Assembly (NCBI GenBank): GCA_010279815.1
Contig: QEOQ01000508.1
Span: forward strand, 1,821,129 to 1,885,128
Reading direction: 5' to 3'
DNA length: 64,000 nucleotides
From: Brachionus plicatilis
Lineage: Eukaryota > Rotifera > Eurotatoria > Ploima > Brachionidae
Position 1 is the stretch's first letter. Each line of letters starts with the position of its first letter. The position numbers and the translations under genes were made by a program. Below, piece after piece: positions 11,290 to 23,850 of the stretch. The notes beneath the pieces were generated by a model. That model did no database searches. It saw only the letters and a list, made by a program, of their open reading frames with translations, and had not been told where the DNA came from.

Positions 11290-14200
11290 ATGACATTTTT
11301 TGTTCAACTTTTTGGCTTTATGAAACGCAACATAAAGCTACGTTACCGGAATAAATTGTTGTTTGGTTTAGAAATTTATCAGTTAATAGCAATTCTGGCT
11401 GTATTGATTATTTATACCTTTTTGTTTCCTGCTAAAGAATTCGGACCAGAAGAGTATACACCAGAAACTATACAAAACAATTATCTTGATAAATTTTTGT
11501 ATATCTATCCGAATTCATCAGAAATACAAAAGCTTGGGTCTCTAGTTGAATCTGGAGCCAGAAATTTAAAAATTAGATATTTTAATAATACAGAAAAAAT
11601 GAAAGAATTTTTTGAGTCTCAAGTGGATAAAAAATACTCCTTTACTTCGTTATTTGGCATTGAATTTGAGCAATTTCCTTCGAAATATAAACTCTATCAT
11701 GAATATGTAGATAATATGTATGATGGCAACAAAGTTAGATATTTTTCCAATGGTAACGAATGTAGAAAAAGTGAAATTCTAACATTTTTTGAAAAATGCA
11801 GTGGAAACATTTTCGTCTATGATGGTACTACTTTTGTCCAATATCATTTGAATAATGCATTAGCTAAAGTAATATTTATTTAAATTATTTTCTTTTCTTC
11901 AATAAAATTTAGTATTTTAACAAAACCATACCAAAATTTCAAGTACAATTGATGGCGAAAGGCAAATATGCACAAGAGACAAATCTTCTAACTGGTATTA
12001 GTTCATTTTATTTTACTCTTCTCTACACTTATAGCTTGACATCATTTGTTATCAACATTGTGGCTGAAAAAGAAAAAAAAATCAAGGAACTGATGAAAAT
12101 GATGGGAATGTTGAATTTGGTTTTTTGGATTTCTTGGATACTTATATTTTTGATACAATTTACAATCACAAATTTAGTTATTGCTATTCTACTATTTGCA
12201 ATCGGATATTTTAAATCTTTTACAATTACAATTATTTTCTTTTTTCTGATAGAATTATTTTCGATCGTAGCTATTATTTTTGGATCCTTGGTATCGGTTT
12301 TTTTTCAAAAGTCTAAAACTGCCGGCTCAGCTTCATCTGTTATTTATTCAATAATGAGTTTATTATATTTTTTAGTTTTTTTACCAAGAGTATTTAATAC
12401 CGAATTGCCTTTATGGATACAATGGACTTTATCAATTATTTTTCAATTTTCGTTTTCACTAGGAATCGATCAACTTTTATTTATCCAAGCAAAGCATGGA
12501 TCTAGCTTCCCATCTGAATTCTTTGCTAATCCAGCAAGACCCAACAGTCTGAGTATTCTTTCCTGCTTGCTGATGTTGATGGCTGATGGGGCCTTGTATT
12601 TTATTTTAACCATTTATTTTGACAATGTAATTCAAGGCGAGTACGGACGAGCTAAAAGTCCTATTTTTTTTCTAAAACCGTCCTTTTGGTTCAATCGAAA
12701 AAAAAACGAAAATAAAACTAACGTGCTAGAAATTGATGATATACAGTTTGATAGTGAATCAGTAGATGTCGATTTAAAGAATAAAAAAGCTCTCAAGATC
12801 AAAAATTTGTCTAAAAAATTTAAAAATGAAAAAGGCATTGAGTACAATGCTATTGATAATCTGGACTTGACTGTCTACTCTGATCAAATTACTGCTATTC
12901 TTGGCCATAATGGAGCAGGTAAAAATATTTAATTTTTTTCTTTCTCAATTAATATTGAAATTTTATTAAGGAAAAACAACTTTATTTAATATTTTATCAG
13001 GGCTTATCAAACCAGATGCTGGAACAGCAAGTTTTTTCGATTATGTAAATTACTAACAATAGAAAAAAATTTATAAAATTCATATTTAAGAAAAAAATAT
13101 TTTTAGGACATTCTATCAGATAGAGATTTGTACTATGTTAGAAAAATGAGTGGTGTTTGTCCTCAACAAAATGTTTTGTATGATCTCCTTGATTGCTATG
13201 AACATTTGGAATTATATGCTTATTTAAAAAATGTACCAAGAAATCAAATTAAAGATAAAGTTAGACAAAAAAAAAATGTAAAAAAAAAATTTTCAATTTT
13301 TTTTTAATTAAAAAGATTGAAGAAATTTTGAATAAAGTTGGTTTAATTGACTTCAAAAAATCAAGAGCCAGTCAACTTAGTGGGGGACAAAAACGAAAAT
13401 TAAGTATTGCCATAGCATTAATAGGAGATCCAAAAGTAGACCTAAATTACTTTTAGTCAAAGTCTCGTGACCATTTTTTTTTTAAGATTTTAATTCTAGA
13501 CGAACCGACCTCAGGAATGGATCCTAGCTCGCGTAGAGAAATTTGGTCTTTGCTCCAAAGTATTCGTCAAAATAGAGTCATTCTTTTATCGACTCATTTC
13601 ATGGACGAAGCAGATATTCTGGCAGATAGAAAAGCTGTTATTACCAAAGGAAAATTAAAATGTGCTGGATCAAGTCTATATTTGAAAAATAAATTTGGAC
13701 TAGGCTATCACTTGAATTTGATCGCAAATCAAAACTTTGATCAGGAACCTATGGCTATTAGTTCAATGATAAAAAAGCATGTTCAAAATTCAGAACTAGA
13801 ACGATTTATTGAAAAAGAAGTCTCATATCTACTTCCTATTGATTCAGTCGCTAATTTTCAGTCTCTTTTCGAAGACATTGAACTAAATGGTCAATCAGTT
13901 GGAATTGAAAGTGTGGCCATCTCAATGACTACTTTAGAAGAAGTATTTTTAAAGCTTGCTGATGAAGTTCATGAAGAAAAAGAAGAGGACAATTCAAGTT
14001 TATCAGAACTAAAATTATCAAAAATAAAATTGAGGCCCGCTTTTTTAAAATTCATACCGGTTAACTTTTACGCTATTTTAAAGATTAGATTCTTAATGGC
14101 TTATAGATACAAAATCACTTTTTTGTATAGATTTATTTTTCCAATTCCGTCAATTATATTTAGTATTCTTTTACCAAAAATAATCAAATCATTAAGTTTT

Positions 14201-17200
14201 GTTAACACTAATGTAAGTATGATAAGGTTTATTTTTTTTCCTACTGACAAAAATATATTAATTATTCACTGGGAAATTTTTATTTTTTTCTGGCAAAAAA
14301 TTATAAGATGTAATGACAAAATGCATTTTTTTTTGGTGACAAAAAATATTCTAAGAAAGAAAAATATAAATTTTAATTTTTTTCGCTGGTTTTCAAGTCA
14401 TGGATGGAGATTAAGAAAACATATAAAATGTGAATATAAAAAAAAACAACATAAACTAAAATTTTAAATTTTGAATCTTTAAAAAATAAAACATTAAGTA
14501 AATTATTTTTAATTCAAAAAAGAAAACAAAACATAAAAAACAAAACTGAGGCGAAAATTCGAATGTTTTTATATGACCAAAATTAATTCTGAAATCTTTC
14601 AAATGTTTTAATTTACCTTTTTTTCTTATTTGACTTGATTTTTTTTTTAATCCTAACAAAAAAGTAAAAAATTTTTTAATCCTTTACGTTTTATTAATAT
14701 TTATGAAAAAAACAAATTTATGTATTTGGTAACAGTTTAAAAAAATGAAATCATGCTTCATTAACTTTTTATATGTTTCTCTAATCCTTACCCTAAAGTC
14801 AAGCCATTTACTTGAATTTTTTTTTCCTTCCTGTCATGACCGCATGGAACCGTAAAAAATTGATTTTTCTTCTTCAAAGAATTTTTTGCCAATTTTTAAA
14901 TAATTTATATAGCTGTATTGAAAGTTATTTAACAGCAAATAATTATTTTTTGCCAGAAGATTAATTACAGCCAAATAATAATAGAAAATTTTTTAATAAA
15001 AATATGCAGAATCTATCAACAATCGATTTGGCAATCAATGATTATGCTACTGAGAACAATCCATTTTTAATAGTTAACAAAACAAATGTTGATCACTTGG
15101 TACAGAATTTAATTGTCAACAATCAGCTAAATCGACAGCCCATAAAATTCACGGAATCAGAATCTAATATTCATGCTACAACTTATGCTGGATTTATTCA
15201 CCGAGACACTCCAAAAGATATAATTCTTTTTTACAATGATTCGGCAGTTTTCAGTGTACCCTATTTGGTCAACACATTTACTAATTTAAATTCGCGATTA
15301 AATGGACTACCACTTTTAAACGCAACTTTTACCTCATGGCCTCAAGTAAAGAAAGAGGATGTTTCTTTTTTTGATGCAAACAGTTTTACTACACTGATGA
15401 TTCTTGGTATTAGTTTGATTTTCCCGCTAGTCTCATTTGCTGCCGAAATTGTCCAAGATAGAGAAGTAAAAATTTCAAAAATGTAAAATGATCTTATTTT
15501 TGAAACAATTTGAATTTAAAGTTGAAATGCAAAAGTCAAATGAGATTAAGTGGATGTGGATTTTGGAATTATTGGATACCAACTTTGATAGCATTTTTGA
15601 TCCAGAGCAGTTTTTTGCCAATCATTCTATTTTTGATTATTTATGCCATTCCACCTTTAAACATTGCTGAATTCATGCCTGGCGGTGCTGTATTCTCAAT
15701 TCTACTCACAACAATTATTTACATTCCTCTAAATTTACTTTTTGTTATGTGCCTATCTTTCATGTTCAAAAAAAAAGAAACAACTTTGTCATTTCTTTTC
15801 ACATTTTTATTACTAGTAGATTAAATATTAAGAATCAAAATTATTTATTTTATAACTTATTTTTTTTTTCTAGCTTTTCACTATTCCTTATTTGATAGTT
15901 ACTCTAAGTCAATTGTCTAGTTTACGGACATCTAATATTCTTCATATTGTTTTTACTCTGCTTGATCCGGTTTATGCCTTCATTGGAAATTACAACAGAA
16001 TAGCTCAAGTACTAAAATATTTTGAAAATAATTTTTATTTTAAACAAATTTTTAAGGTCTATTTGAATCAAAAGGTGGAAGATATTAAATTAGGCAAAAA
16101 TTCAACAACCGTTCCGTTTGGTTCGTACTTTGAGTTTCATTTAAACTTTATACCCTTGACGTTTATATTTGTAATTCAATTAAATTAAAATTTAAAAAAT
16201 GTATTTTTTTTTTAATTTAAGGGATTAATCAACATATTATTTTATGGTTTTTTATTGTATTTTATTGAATCTTTCCAGAATGGAATAAATATATTAGATA
16301 AAGTAACTGGCTACAAGCGAATGATTCCTCCAAATTCTGAGATGATTCAAAATGAAGATTCGGACGTCAAAATTGAAAGAGAAAAATTGAAAAATAATGA
16401 TTTAGAAGTATAAAAAATTAAGTAATAATTAAAAGTAAAAATTTGTTTATAGAACTGTCCATTATCTGTCAATGAATTAAGGAAAGATTTTAAAAATTTT
16501 AGTTTGTCCAAACAAATCCAGAATTTGAATAATTTGTTTTCTCGAAATTGTAGAAACAAAAATTTAAATAAAATAGAGAAAAAAATTGCTGTACGAAACT
16601 TGAGCATTGGTTTTAGACACGGAGAGATATTTGGTCTTCTTGGAACAAATGGAGCCGGAAAAACAACTACAATAAATATGATTTGTGCTGAACTGAAACC
16701 AGATGCTGGAACAATTAAAATCAAAAATCAGCCATTTAATTTGAATAATATTCAATTATTTTGTCAAAATATTTCTGTTTGTCCACAACACAATCCATTT
16801 TGGGACGAGTTAACTCTAATAGATCACTTGCAAATTTATGGATCCTTAAAAAAGCTTTCGGATGAAGAGATCATATCCCTATCTTTAAAGTGAATTTTTG
16901 ATATTGAAAAAATTAACAAGTTAATCGAATACTTATGTTAGATTCATGGAAATGCTTGGTATTTCTGAACATGGTGACAAACAAGTAAAAAATCTAAGTG
17001 GCGGAACTAAAAGAAAACTAGCCTATGCTATAACGCTATTTGGAAATCCGGAAATAACTTTATTAGATGGTAATCTGATTTATTTTTTGAGATAAATATG
17101 TTTTTACTTTAATTAATTCATCAAGAACCATCGACAGGACTTGATCCTCAATCAAAAAGAAAATTTTGGTAAAAATTGAAATAAAAAAATAATTCAATAA

Positions 17201-18937
17201 TACAATGATACACTAATCTTTCACAACACAAAATAGGAATATTATTTCAGAAACATTGATAATGGCAAGCAAATCAGCAATTTTGACCACTCATTCAATG
17301 GAAGAGGTTTAGTTATTTTTTTAATTAAATTCAATTAATTAGTAATAATTCAAATAAGCATTGCGGCCCTTCTAGAATTAAGATTCTAGAAGCTATGGCA
17401 ATAAATTAGACTATCAAAAACGTTCTTTATTTAACCATTCATTTTAAATTACTTTTAATAGCAACATTGATATCTTGAGGAAAGCTTTTCCAGACATTAG
17501 CAACTTGGTTTGTTAAGCAATTGTCTATAAAATTGTTCACTTCTTTTCTAGCGATGCGTTTTGTCTGCTACCTTTTTTTGTTAAATTTTATTTCTTATTT
17601 GGTGAAAAATGTATTCCTTTAAGCAGTTTTATTTTTTTGCATCTTGTTTAAGGATCTGTAAAATATAACAACTCGGGTTTTTGTATTTCGTTCAGCCTAC
17701 AATTTTTTTCTGAAAAATGAATCAGCTGATGATAAGATTTCATCACCCAAATTTAACATAGATAGATAATGATATTACATAATCTAACATAATCAACTTA
17801 ACTTATACTTTTTGCAATTTTAGAAATTAATGTGTTCGGGTTAATTGTTTTGAAGAGAAGATATTGATCTTAATTTTGATTTAAATTCATTTAAATATTT
17901 TAATTTAGCATAAAGAATTTAACTGTAAATTATTCAACTTACAACTTATTCTTTATTTTTTGATCTTAAATTTAATCTTATTTTATTCAATAAATATTAA
18001 AAGTGAGTTAATACTATAATCAGTTCTTTTGTTCCAAAATTCTCAATGCTTAATCGAACCAGTTGACGGATTGTTACTAAATAAGAAACATAGCGGGTGT
18101 AGAATAAAAAATGGCACAAAATTAATTTTATAAAAAATATTTTATTTGACAATTTAGCTTTAATTTTTTTTTAAATTTTAACTGAACCCTCCTATTTTGA
18201 AAAAATAATATCAGTTAAGGCATTGAACTCCATGACGAGGTATGATATCGAGCCTAGAGTGAACAGTCTTGACATGGTCTTGAACAACTTTTTACAAAGT
18301 TGTACTTTTTATTTATTTTAAAGCTTTAGGATCAGCCTGATTTTAAATTTTGAAAAAAATTGGGAAAGGCCTTATCAACTCTTATAGCAAATTAAACTAA
18401 ACTTTTGTGACATTTTTTATTATACACCTGTTAATTGAGGTTCTAATAATGATATTTATAAAACTCTCCTCAAGACGTTTAAAAACTCAAACACTGAGGA
18501 TTATAAAATTAATTTTTTATTTTATAAAAGGCTGAGGCTCTTTGTCATAGAATTGGAATAATGGTTAATGGGGAGTTAAAGTTTGTTTTGATTTTATTTT
18601 TGAAATATTTTTTTAATAAAAAAAATTATCAAGATGTCTAGGATCAAGTCAATATTTAAAAGAAAAATTTGGGGCCGGTTACCTTCTGGAATTGAAAATC
18701 AGCAAGAACAAGATGGATGAGTTTAATTTATTTATTAATGATCTATTCAATGGTCAAGCTATTGAATTAGATAATTTTTCAGATCATAGGTTGTATTCAG
18801 TGCCTAAAAAAAAGATAAAATCGCTTGCAAGAGTTTTTAAAGCTCTTGAAAATGCAAAATCTCAAGATTTAATAAGACAATATGATTTAAGTCAAACAAC
18901 TTTGGAACAAATTTTTATTCAATTTGCCAAGTCATAA
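11290..18937 (+). CDS. ABC transporter A-family, full-length, two frameshifts in NBD2
   Basis: Full ABCA transporter, a lipid-type membrane pump. Exons: 11290-11868, 11913-12918, 12971-13044, 13107-13277, 13316-13435, 13487-14212, 14971-15465, 15522-15815, 15874-16008, 16057-16170, 16222-16407, 16453-16889, 16942-17069, 17126-17169, 17237-17306, 18530-18580 and 18634-18937. About 1643 codons, the size of the ABCA5/6/8-10 group. Each half has one N-terminal membrane helix, a loop and a hydrophobic multi-helix block. NBD1 has Walker A GHNGAGKTT, signature LSGGQKRKL, Walker [13 protein letters not shown] and switch [12 protein letters not shown]2 has [29 protein letters not shown] and LTTHSMEE. 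All junctions agree in phase except two. One extra A near 17161-17168 and one extra T near 18539-18543 break the frame after EPSTGLDP, and the exon set totals 3n+2 nt. This is either a recent pseudogene or two sequence errors. The 1.2-kb intron 17307-18529 holds a LINE relic. Confidence 0.88.
14213..14970 (+). other. ABCA intron with TAWN-like relic
   Basis: A 758-nt intron with donor GTAAGT and acceptor TTACAG. At 14836-14868 it carries GTCATGACCGCATGGAACCG, which resembles the minus-strand orphan exon at 4016-4126 (TCATTACTGCATGGAACGG). Nothing else stands out. Confidence 0.35.
17370..17760 (-). mobile_element. LINE 3'-end relic in ABCA intron
   Basis: On the minus strand, codons read [20 protein letters not shown] followed by [11 protein letters not shown] and a stop. 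This is the typical C-terminal end of jockey/CR1-type reverse transcriptase proteins, which usually read RVVNxWNSLPxxIV and then a Phe/Lys-rich tail. Upstream frames are broken (about 17570-17760). It is a 5'-truncated, decayed insertion antisense to the host gene. Confidence 0.6.
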
Positions 18938-19312
18938 ACTTATAAACAATTAAAAAATTATGTTTTGAATATTTTTAGTAAAATTTTAAAGAAAAAGAAT
19001 CATTTAAAGTATAAAGTTTATTTTAAATTTATATTTTATAATAAATTTTTGAAACTTTTTTAGGTCAATATTATTAATTGTTAAAAAATAAAATAGAGAA
19101 AACTTTTTTGCACTTAGAGTTTAAAAAAAAATGTTTAAAATTTTATTAATAATTTTAAATGCTATTAAACCCCTTGACTTCCTTTATAAATTTTGATTTA
19201 TTTTAGTTATTATATTTAATTAATATTCTTTCATCTAAGAATTTTCATTTTATCTTAGTTTAAATTCCTGTCAATTTTTTTTAATATCATTTGTTTCTTA
19301 AGGAGCATAAGG

Positions 19313-19446
19313 CAATTAATTTCGATTTATACTCAAGTCGATCCTTTGCCTTTACCCTTGCTTCTCCCGATATCATCCCCATTTTGGTGAGTGCTGACTT
19401 CCGATCGTTCTATCTTCCATCGCATTTGATCCATTGAAGCCACTCT
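19313..19446 (-). mobile_element. LINE C-terminal relic, distal part
   Basis: The minus strand reads MGMISGEARVKAKDRLEYKS near its end, matching the usual MGLTWGEAQxxAKDRxxWKS ending of RTE-like/craniofacial-type LINE polymerases. It is the continuation of 19781-19960, interrupted by the inverted-repeat element at 19457-19770. Frames are broken. Confidence 0.6.
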
Positions 19447-19780
19447 TTGGTATGCGGCAAAATGTTATTTATTGTACATTTTTACATTTTTACATTTTTG
19501 AGAGAAAAAATAAAAATCTCAAAATAAAAAAACTTTAAAAAATTTTCATTAAGAAAAGTAATAATAAATTCGCAATTACTTAAAAAGGAGTTTTAGAAAA
19601 ATTTAAATGTAAAAACCAGGGATAATTTTTTGAAAATCCCTTTTAATTAATTGCGAATTTATTATTACTTTTCTTAATGAAAATTTTTTAAAGTTTTTTT
19701 ATTTTGAGATTTGTATTTTTTCTCTCAAAAATGTAAAAATATAAAAATGTACAATAAATAACATTTTTCCTTGGTATGCG
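19447..19780. mobile_element. MULE-like MITE with 10-bp target duplication
   Basis: The element proper is 19457-19770 (314 bp). Arms of about 123 bp (19457-19579 and 19648-19770) are near-perfect reverse complements with only a few differences, separated by a 68-nt loop. The flanks carry the exact direct repeat TTGGTATGCG at 19447-19456 and 19771-19780. Long terminal inverted repeats with a 9-10-bp target duplication are typical of Mutator-like elements. The element interrupts a LINE relic, so it is the younger insertion. There is no transposase, so it is non-autonomous. Confidence 0.85.
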
Positions 19781-19960
19781 TGTTCTTTTCATTCTAAGTA
19801 AATGACCAAGCCACCGCATTCTTTTAATCATGATGCATTGAGTTATTGTTTCGGAACTCGTTCTTCTATATAGTTCAGCTTTTGACAATGTTTCATTTAC
19901 TATGCTGCTGTACAGCTTAAACTTCTCTTCCTTGTTTTAGCTGGCTGACTTCCATAGTCA
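19781..19960 (-). mobile_element. LINE C-terminal relic, proximal part
   Basis: The minus strand encodes SKAELYRRTSSETITQ followed by RMRWLGHLLRM and RTRIPRK. These are hallmark C-terminal motifs of RTE/craniofacial-type LINE polymerases (ELYRRT, RWLGHVLRM, RIP). The reading passes into the inverted-repeat element at the target duplication and resumes at 19446. Confidence 0.75.
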
Positions 19961-20239
19961 TTATTTAAAGTCAAAGTAAATTAAAAACATAACCTTTTTT
20001 GTGTACTAGAACAGGATTTTAAGTTGTGGTGTAAGACAAAAAATAAAAATATTAATTGCTCAGTAGCATATATTGACCTTGATATTACCAATTGTAAGGA
20101 CTGTGTTGGAATAGATGATGACAGGCACTACATTGAAAAAACATTTCATAAGCTGAAAAATTATCTGCTATTCTTTTTTGTATTTTCCTATTCAGAAAAT
20201 TCCTTAACATCCTCAAATTTTTCAGAGGAGTAGAAAAAA

Positions 20240-21320
20240 ACAGAAATTTAAAAAAGCAAAATCAGAATTTTTAGGTTTTTTCTTAATTCTAAAAGTAAAT
20301 TAAAAAAAAATAAATTTAAATCTTGAAATTTTTTTATTGCTAGAACAAAAAGAAGAACAGAATCAATTAAATCAATTTTTAGATTTGTTTAAGAAAAATA
20401 TTTTAAGATATTATAAAACCTAAATAGAACCTATTATTCAATTTTTTTGGATATTAAAAGCTTATATCAAATTATATAAAAAAAAATGGATGATAGTCTT
20501 GTGAATAAAAGTTCACTAATTTGTGATCATACAGAAAAAAAGGAATGAGCATAATTAAATGTTCAAATTTTTTTTGCTAGAAAAATAAGTGATCTTTTTT
20601 CAAAAAATAAGTGCAAATTAAAAATGCCACAATACGAAATCGAAAGGGCTAATAAAATTTTGAGATCAAGAACAAAAAGATCAGAATATAAAATGTAATA
20701 TTTTTTTATAATAATAGAGAAAAAATAAATTTTTTCCTAAGCAATTACTTGAAATTTAAATTTTTTAATTTTTTAATTGATTTGAATTTTTATGGACAGC
20801 AAAATTTAATGTTTTATAATATATAGTTTATATTAATTATAAAATTTCAAAAAAAGGTATCTTTACTAATCAAAGCTGTTACTTTTGTAATTCGAAATTC
20901 GGAATAAATAAATTAAGAATTTATTTTTTCAGTACCGAGCTATATTCCTTCAGAACATATAAAAATGTAAAAAAAAAATGAAAATATGATGGTGTTAAAC
21001 AATTCATAACTCAAAAACACATAAAAAAATAAAATTAATATTTACTGATTGACATTTTTTTATTTAATTCAATTAACATTTTATTTAATTAAATTAATAA
21101 ATTTTATAACGCGAGTTCACCTTTTTTTTTGTTGAACAGATATAAATTACAATCAAAAATAATTTTTTTTTAAATAGTTTATTTCAAAATTAAAATTGCT
21201 CTGAGTAATAGAACTCCTTCCGCCATTGTTTTTCTGTTTTTTTTTATTAAATAGTTTTTCGTTAATAAATTCAATGAATAAATAATCAAAAATAAGAAAT
21301 TTTTTGTTTATTTATTTGAC
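20240..21320. other. AT-rich stretch without supported gene
   Basis: Low-complexity A/T-rich DNA between the LINE relic and the jockey-like LINE. No coding frame, RNA gene or clear repeat was seen. Confidence 0.5.
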
Positions 21321-21335
21321 CAATTATTTGTGTTT

Positions 21336-21929
21336 AGCCTGTACAACCCACCAAATATAGTTCTAAATTTTCATCTTTTTGAAAGAATAAAGAGGAAATG
21401 TAATAACTTTATTCTAGGGGGTGATCTAAACGCTCGCTCAGAGCAAATAGGCTGCTTTGAAGAGAATGCTAACGGAATCATATTGGAAAAGATAATCAAT
21501 GAACTAAATTTTTCAGTTATTAACGATAAAACTCCTACTTTTAATATCTTTGATCGACAATATTTTGAAGTTCTAGATTTGCTCTTAACATCATCCTCAT
21601 TACTTAGCAGGATAACTGATTTTCGAGTTCTAAGGAACCAGGATATGACAAGTGACCATTTTCCAATTCAAACTTCTACAGCATTTGATTACTTAATAAA
21701 TGCTAATCCGCAGTCAAAAAAGTTGAACTACAAAAAATCTGATTGGCATTTATTTCGTGAAGTTCTGAGTGAGCAAAGCAATTCTTTTGTGGCTTCTTCA
21801 GTAATAATTGACGAACGAAATAAAATAATTGCTAAAAAAATATTCTCTGCTGCAGAAAAAAGAATACCATATCAGTCTAAAAAAGTTTTCAAAACAAGTC
21901 TTCAATCCTTTATCTTAGACTTAAATTAA
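21336..21929 (+). pseudogene. LINE endonuclease fragment
   Basis: About 198 codons open. Endonuclease motifs are GGDLNARSEQIGC, TPTF, VLDLLLTSSSLL and the catalytic SDHFPI near the end of the fold. The N-terminal catalytic Glu region is missing, so the copy is 5'-truncated. The frame breaks at 21929; coding traces continue in other frames to about 22340. Confidence 0.8.
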
Positions 21930-22344
21930 GAACGTAGGAGATTAAGAAGATATTTTCAAAAAACTCGGTGTCAAATGACCAAATAAAGATAAAATCAGTT
22001 AACTTCGGAAATAAAATTGACCCTAAAAAAATTTTGGAATAAAAATTGGTTTGATTTCATTAAAAAAATGGGAAAAAACTCTTATCAAGCAGGCCATTCT
22101 GGAAAATAATTAATAAGTTTAGATCAAAAAAAGGATCTTATTTAATCCCGACATTAATTATCAACAATAAAGACTTTAAAACTGATAAGGAAAAAGGAGA
22201 ATTGTTTGGAGAAATATTATCAACAATATTTAGCCTTAATACTGACCTAGAACTCTCTGAAAAAGATATAGAAATAACTAATTCTAATATGGAATTTTTT
22301 AAAATAATGTTCAATCAAAAGTTTATGAACCAATTGGCCTAAGT

Positions 22345-23155
22345 GAATTAATTTCGGCCTTAAAAAAGTCTAAGGGGGAAGCAGCTTGTGGACCTGATCT
22401 TGTTCATAATTTAATGTTAAATAATCTACCTTTAAATCTATTAAATGAACTGATTGAACTTTTTAACTTAAGTATTCGAAGAGGCATAGTTCCTAAAGCT
22501 TGGAAAATTGCCAAAATCACTATGATACTTAAGAAATCTTCTTTAACACAAGATCCATCTAATTATCGAGCAATAAGTATTACCATTTGTCTGGTTAAAT
22601 TACTTGTACGAATTATTTATTCAAGAATATACAGTTTTTTAGAAAACAACTCACTGTTAATTCAAGAACAATCTGGTTTTAGAAAACATCGAAGAACCGC
22701 AAATAACATAGTTTTTCTAATTCAAAAATTGTCGAATCTTTTGATAGAAAAAGAAATGTTCCTTATTTTTTGACATTTCCAAAGCTTTTGACAAGGTTTG
22801 GCATGAGGGTTTAATTCATAAACTTATAAAGATGAATATACCTGCCTATTTAATATATTGGATGTCCTTAACATGTCCTTGATTGGACTTTATTGAATAA
22901 ATAATAATAATAATAATAAATATTGGATTAAATCGTACCTTGATTCAAGAAAATTTAGAGTAAATATAAACGACCAATTAAGTGATGATTTCAATATATC
23001 GGCAGGTGTTCCTCAAGGTTCAGTTATTAGTCCTTTATTATTTAGTATATTTATTAATGATATTCCTAAAAGAAGTAAAACAAATAATGAATACTCCCTT
23101 CTCTTTGCTGACGATCTTGTCACTTTATTCATATATAAAAAAATGGTTACCTAGA
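22345..23155 (+). pseudogene. LINE reverse transcriptase with breaks
   Basis: Reverse transcriptase blocks are visible in order: SALKKSKGEAACGPD, PKAWKIAKITMILKK, NYRAIS, EQSGFRKHRRT, a frame shift near 22767, [14 protein letters not shown], the nested insertion at 22864-22919, AGVPQGSVISPLLFSIFIND and the catalytic FADDLV. The frame ends at about 23155. Confidence 0.85.
22864..22919 (+). mobile_element. Nested 56-bp retro-insertion with 9-bp duplication
   Basis: A short stretch ending in (AAT)n interrupts the reverse transcriptase between palm motifs. It is flanked by the direct repeat ATATTGGAT at 22855-22863 and 22920-22928. Removing the insert and one repeat restores the reading YLIYWIKSYL. 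It looks like an extremely 5'-truncated non-LTR insertion with a microsatellite tail. Confidence 0.7.
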
Positions 23156-23159
23156 AAGT

Positions 23160-23850
23160 AAGATGAATAGATACTTAGGTGAATTAGAAAAGTGGCTGTA
23201 CAAGTGTAAAATGAAGATATCAGTTGAAAAGTCTTGTTCAATAATTTTTTCTAAAAAAATATTGAAAAAACGTATTTTGGCCTAAGAATATATGCAAATA
23301 AAATCGAAAGCCAAAAAGATATTAAGTTTCTTGGTATTAAATTTGATAGTAAAATAACCTTTGCTTCAATAATAGAAGATATTAAAGAACGTTGTAATTC
23401 TAGGTTGAATTTAATCAAAATATTATCAAATAAAAAATGGGGCCTTAAATTTAACATATTAGGTAACCTTTACAAGTCTTTGATTGGATCCATCTTGGAT
23501 TATTCTTTTCCATGTCTTAACTCTCTCTCAGAAACTAATGTCAAAAAATTAGAAGTTATTCAAAATTCAGCGGTTCGTTCTATTCTAAAATTAAAATACG
23601 ATACTCCTTTCAATATTTTGCATCATGAGGCCTACAATAAACTCAAACTACTAACTATCTCAAATTGACTGTGTGAGTTGAGTGAAAGATATATCAGGGC
23701 AGGACTTAGTAATTCTGTTCCATTGGTTCTAAGACTAGTGGAAGAATATAAAGTAGGCTTCGAATCAAGATATATCGAATATTCAACTCCATTGTGTAAT
23801 TGCTACCTTACTATTCCATCTTTTTTTCCTGAATCATCAAAAACTTAAAA
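23160..23850 (+). pseudogene. LINE C-terminal region
   Basis: Post-polymerase region, readable as LGELEKWLYKCKMKISVEKS, then KFLGIKFDSKITF, then a long open part 23405-23668 with NVKKLEVIQNSAVRSILKL. After a further stop at about 23666-23668 the jockey-type ending (LVLRLVEEY, SRYIEYSTPLC) follows and stops near 23850. Confidence 0.75.

Noticed and set aside
20024..20233. Open frame with IDLDITNCKDCVGIDDDRHY
   Set aside because: Starts after an AG and looks a little like an exon, but no partner exon or family was recognised; kept out of the gene list.
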